From the NCBI GenBank assembly GCA_002715425.1, contig PAYW01000028.1, positions 1-7,257 on the forward strand: 7,257 bases of DNA, read 5' to 3'. The notes beneath the pieces were generated by a model. That model did no database searches. It had not been told where the DNA came from and saw only the letters and a program-made list of their open reading frames with translations. Both the position numbers and the translations under genes were made by a program. Shown piece by piece: positions 6,731 through 7,257 of the stretch. This stretch comes from Actinomycetota bacterium (GTDB lineage Bacteria > Actinomycetota > Acidimicrobiia > Acidimicrobiales > UBA8592). Every line of letters starts with the position of its first letter. Positions within the stretch are counted from its first letter, which is position 1.

Positions 6731-7257
6731 ATGGCTACAACGCGTCAACCACGTCCTCGAAGAACTTGGATGCAGAGAATCTGCATCCTATTTCTTGTTG
6801 TCGCCTTTCTTAGTGCATCGTTATCAGCTGTCCTCCTAGCATATGCTAAGGACACTTTAAGTAGTATTCCGCGAACAGCATTTGGGAATATCCTGACTCA
6901 AGAAACAACTGGGGCTTTCCAATCTGAAGTTATAGGGGAGGACGACACCTCTAACCCTATAGAAAGTCTCGAACGAGAAACAATTAATTTTTTTCTCATT
7001 GGCACTGATTCGGTAGCTTCTCTTCCAGAAGACCACCGACTGCGACAAACTCGATCGTCGGCTCAGCTTTTAACAGACACACTCATTATTCTTCGGTTGG
7101 ATACTGGAGAATCGTCCGAAGGGAAACTAGGAACTACGGATGTGTCTGTTGTATCGATACCCCGAGACCTCTGGGTTCCAATATCAGGATATGGAGGAGA
7201 ACATCAAAAAATTAACAGCCTTCTTACATTCACCGGGCCGCAAACCTTGGTCCAAAC
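6731..7257 (+). CDS. LytR-CpsA-Psr (LCP) family glycopolymer transferase, N-terminal part only
   Basis: Starts at ATG 6731 and stays open to the right edge: 175 codons plus two bases, with the C-terminal half missing. Residues 1-15 are basic and cytoplasmic; one membrane helix at about 17-38 makes the rest extracytoplasmic. The LCP catalytic domain begins at NFFLIGTDS (86-94), continues with LTDTLIILRLD (114-124; TDT where many have SDT) and VVSIPRDLWVPI (140-151) with the conserved R145-D146 pair that contacts the lipid pyrophosphate, then KIN (160-162). LCP enzymes move glycans from undecaprenyl pyrophosphate to peptidoglycan or other wall acceptors. That fits the sugar-phosphate transferase and glycosyltransferase elsewhere in the window, though they are divergently transcribed. 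The 50-base gap after birA, with no terminator-like hairpin plus T tract, makes co-transcription with birA plausible. Whether a C-terminal LytR_C domain is present cannot be seen. Confidence 0.92.
   Translation, partial: MATTRQPRPRRTWMQRICILFLVVAFLSASLSAVLLAYAKDTLSSIPRTAFGNILTQETTGAFQSEVIGEDDTSNPIESLERETINFFLIGTDSVASLPEDHRLRQTRSSAQLLTDTLIILRLDTGESSEGKLGTTDVSVVSIPRDLWVPISGYGGEHQKINSLLTFTGPQTLVQ

Noticed and set aside
1..7257. CRISPR array, tRNA/rRNA genes, insertion sequence ends, phage or defence genes
   Set aside because: I saw no regularly spaced repeats, tRNA-like cloverleaf, transposase motif or terminal inverted repeats; coding genes fill nearly all the window.

Overview
The window reads as ordinary chromosomal DNA from a bacterium, most likely an actinomycete-type organism (Actinomycetota) with only moderate GC, roughly mid-40s percent by eye (not computed). 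Three things point that way. The biotin carboxylase is fused to its biotin carrier domain in one chain, as in actinobacterial AccA3-type subunits. It sits beside a biotin ligase without a DNA-binding domain and near a LytR-CpsA-Psr (LCP) protein, broadly like the accA3/birA/cpsA/wbbL neighbourhood of mycobacteria. The SpoIID-like protein carries its GHGWGHGVGMSQYGA motif near the N-terminus. An aquatic Acidimicrobiia-like lineage is my best guess, but this is inference.

Layout. Four genes run leftward: fused acetyl/acyl-CoA carboxylase alpha subunit (5827 to 4094), membrane polyprenyl-phosphate sugar-phosphate transferase (4002 to 2632), ExoA-like family 2 glycosyltransferase (2624 to 1623), and a secreted SpoIID/LytB-domain protein that enters an FG-GAP propeller as it leaves the window (1537 to 1). 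Two genes run rightward: biotin-protein ligase birA (5847 to 6680) and the N-terminal part of an LCP glycopolymer ligase (from 6731, cut by the right edge). There is no gene-free stretch longer than about 90 bases, and I see no RNA gene, mobile element, CRISPR array or integration scar.

How the genes fit together. The carboxylase subunit and the ligase that biotinylates it start back to back, 19 bases apart. They supply carboxylated acyl-CoA precursors for lipid synthesis. The other genes fit surface glycan work: the sugar-phosphate transferase would start a glycan on undecaprenyl phosphate, the GT2 enzyme would extend it, the LCP protein would attach a finished polymer to peptidoglycan, and the SpoIID-type protein would cut or remodel peptidoglycan. 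No flippase or polymerase is in view, so the glycan pathway is incomplete here.

The most interesting non-coding signal is the 19-base gap between the carboxylase and birA. It is centred on a perfect palindrome, TAACGTTA. Read on either strand, this gives a TANNNT-type -10 element placed 7 or 8 bases before the start codon, with no convincing Shine-Dalgarno sequence for either gene. It looks like one shared bidirectional promoter producing two leaderless messages. I found no clearly new multi-gene system.
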